Positions 63,067-64,000 of a DNA stretch of 64,000 nt are shown piece by piece. The stretch lies in contig NZ_KB904636.1 in assembly GCF_000380165.1 (NCBI RefSeq), forward strand, positions 1 through 64,000, read 5' to 3'. The first letter of the stretch is position 1; each line of letters begins with the position of its first letter. The position numbers and the translations under genes were made by a program. The notes below the pieces were generated by a model, which saw nothing but the letters and a program-made list of their open reading frames with translations, had not been told where the DNA came from and did not search any database. This stretch comes from Wenjunlia vitaminophila DSM 41686. Its GTDB lineage: Bacteria > Actinomycetota > Actinomycetes > Streptomycetales > Streptomycetaceae.

Positions 63067-64000
63067 ATGTCCCACCGGCACAGTCACGACGTGATCGTCG
63101 TCGGCGCCGGCGCCTCCGGACTGGCCGCAGCCAGTTCGCTCCACGCCGCCGGTCTCGACACGGTCTGCCTGGAGGCACGTGCCCGCGTCGGCGGCCGCAT
63201 GCTCTCCGTGGCCACCTCGTACCCAGGGCGGGCTCTCGACCTGGGAGCCACCTGGTTCTGGGACGGCGAGGAGCGCATACGCACCCTCGCCGCGCGCAGC
63301 GGAATCGCGACCTTCGACCAGCACCTCGCCGGCGACACCCTCCTCCAGGAGACCACCGGCACCCGCCGGCTCACCGGCAACCTGCTCGACGCCCCCTCCC
63401 ACCGCTTCACCTCCGGGTCCCAGAGCGTGGCCACCGCCCTCGCCGGCACGCTGCCCGCCGAGTCCCTGCTGCTCAACACGCCGGTCACCGCCATCCGCCA
63501 GGTCAGCCAGCACAGGCTCACCGTGCTCACGCCAGCCGGCCCCTCACACGCCAGGCACGTCATCCTGGCCATTCCGCCGGCCCTGGCGCTGGAACGCATC
63601 GACTTCCACGACGCCCTCCCCGCTGACCTCGTGCGCCTCGCCCGGTCCACGCCGGTCTGGATGGGCACCGTCACCAAGGTGGTCGCCCACTACCCGGCCG
63701 TCTTCTGGCGCGAGCGGGGACTGGCCGGCGCGGTATTCAGCAGGACGGGTCCGCTCCAGGAGATCCACGACATGTCAGGGCCCGACGGGCGGCCCGCCGC
63801 ACTCCTCGGATTCGCCCACGCCCGCGCTGTCCGCCCAGGATTCGACAAGGCCGTCACCGGGCAGCTCGCGCGGCTCTTCGGTCCTGCCGCACCAGCCCCA
63901 GACGTCCTGCACGTGCAGGACTGGAGCACCGAACGCTGGACCGCCCCTCCCACCGTCCACCGCCTCACCGACTACTCCCTCCTCGGCCACGCCCTCTATC
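63067..64000 (+). CDS. Flavin-containing amine oxidase (3' end beyond window)
   Basis: At least 311 residues are encoded before the right edge. VIVVGAGASGLAAASSLHAA is the FAD-binding fold near the N-terminus, followed by LEARARVGGRMLSVATS, the GG-motif of monoamine-oxidase-type flavoenzymes, and LDLGATWFWDGEERI. HVILAIPPALALERIDFHD around residue 165 is the second FAD block. ATG 63067 follows AAAGGA. No stop occurs before 64000. It likely forms an operon with the preceding alcohol dehydrogenase. Substrate amine unknown. Confidence 0.87.
   Translation, partial: MSHRHSHDVIVVGAGASGLAAASSLHAAGLDTVCLEARARVGGRMLSVATSYPGRALDLGATWFWDGEERIRTLAARSGIATFDQHLAGDTLLQETTGTRRLTGNLLDAPSHRFTSGSQSVATALAGTLPAESLLLNTPVTAIRQVSQHRLTVLTPAGPSHARHVILAIPPALALERIDFHDALPADLVRLARSTPVWMGTVTKVVAHYPAVFWRERGLAGAVFSRTGPLQEIHDMSGPDGRPAALLGFAHARAVRPGFDKAVTGQLARLFGPAAPAPDVLHVQDWSTERWTAPPTVHRLTDYSLLGHALY

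Noticed and set aside
1-64000. CRISPR arrays, tRNA or rRNA genes
   Set aside because: No regularly spaced repeats, and no cloverleaf or ribosomal sequence was noticed on reading; a covariance-model search was not possible here.

Overview
The window looks like a piece of a Streptomyces chromosome arm or linear replicon. Coding density is high, G+C content is very high, third codon positions are mostly G or C, GTG and TTG starts are common, and the gene families are typical of the genus: a Tap-like telomere protein, GntR, LacI and LysR regulators, CUT1 sugar transporters, secreted multidomain glycosidases, DUF4328 and CGNR proteins. Decayed insertion sequences and broken genes are interleaved with intact operons, as expected in an accessory arm region. 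I saw no tRNA, rRNA or CRISPR array.

Layout. (1) 1-1.1 kb: the 5' part of a frameshifted Tap-like gene running off the left edge. (2) 1.1-19.1 kb: a glycan-use locus. It has two giant secreted GH29 (alpha-L-fucosidase-like) paralogues at the two ends, an intracellular GH35 beta-galactosidase, a FadR-type GntR regulator and a CUT1 ABC transporter (binding protein plus two permeases). A near-palindromic motif related to TAGATCTGATCTA recurs in front of the first GH29 gene, in the GH35/gntR gap (twice) and in front of the transporter, which suggests one regulon. (3) 19.1-26.8 kb: a graveyard containing a DUF4328 gene between direct repeats, a frameshifted HNH nuclease, a decayed zeta toxin, a DUF1963 gene, a small P-loop kinase, an IS5-type relic and fragments of helicase-associated and trypco1-like genes. 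(4) 26.8-30.4 kb: a secreted GH35 beta-galactosidase with a DasR-like (dre) site upstream.

(5) 31-39.7 kb: an arsenic island. It holds arsC divergent from arsR-acr3-flavoprotein, a second flavoprotein, a second arsR coupled to an ArsN/PAT-type acetyltransferase, a third flavoprotein with a Cys-Cys tail, and a third arsR. Decayed copies of an arsR and of a flavoprotein lie within it. Most active promoters carry inverted repeats suited to ArsR binding. (6) 39.7-46.5 kb: a frameshifted TPR-regulator fragment, a CGNR zinc-finger regulator divergent from an arginase-like gene pair, a coupled pair of membrane-anchored unknown proteins and a caspase fragment.

(7) 47-56.1 kb: a CebR-like regulon. 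It has a LacI regulator, a secreted GH81 endo-beta-1,3-glucanase with a CBM56-like tail, a cebEFG-like transporter and a GH1 beta-glucosidase. Three GAGAGCGCTCTC-type boxes mark the three promoters. The logic is extracellular cutting of beta-1,3-glucan, uptake of oligosaccharides, intracellular hydrolysis to glucose and LacI repression. (8) 56.5-64 kb: a small secreted protein, a toxin-antitoxin pair, an ATP-dependent DNA ligase, GNAT and DinB proteins, and a LysR regulator divergent from a zinc alcohol dehydrogenase followed by an amine-oxidase-like flavoenzyme cut by the right edge.
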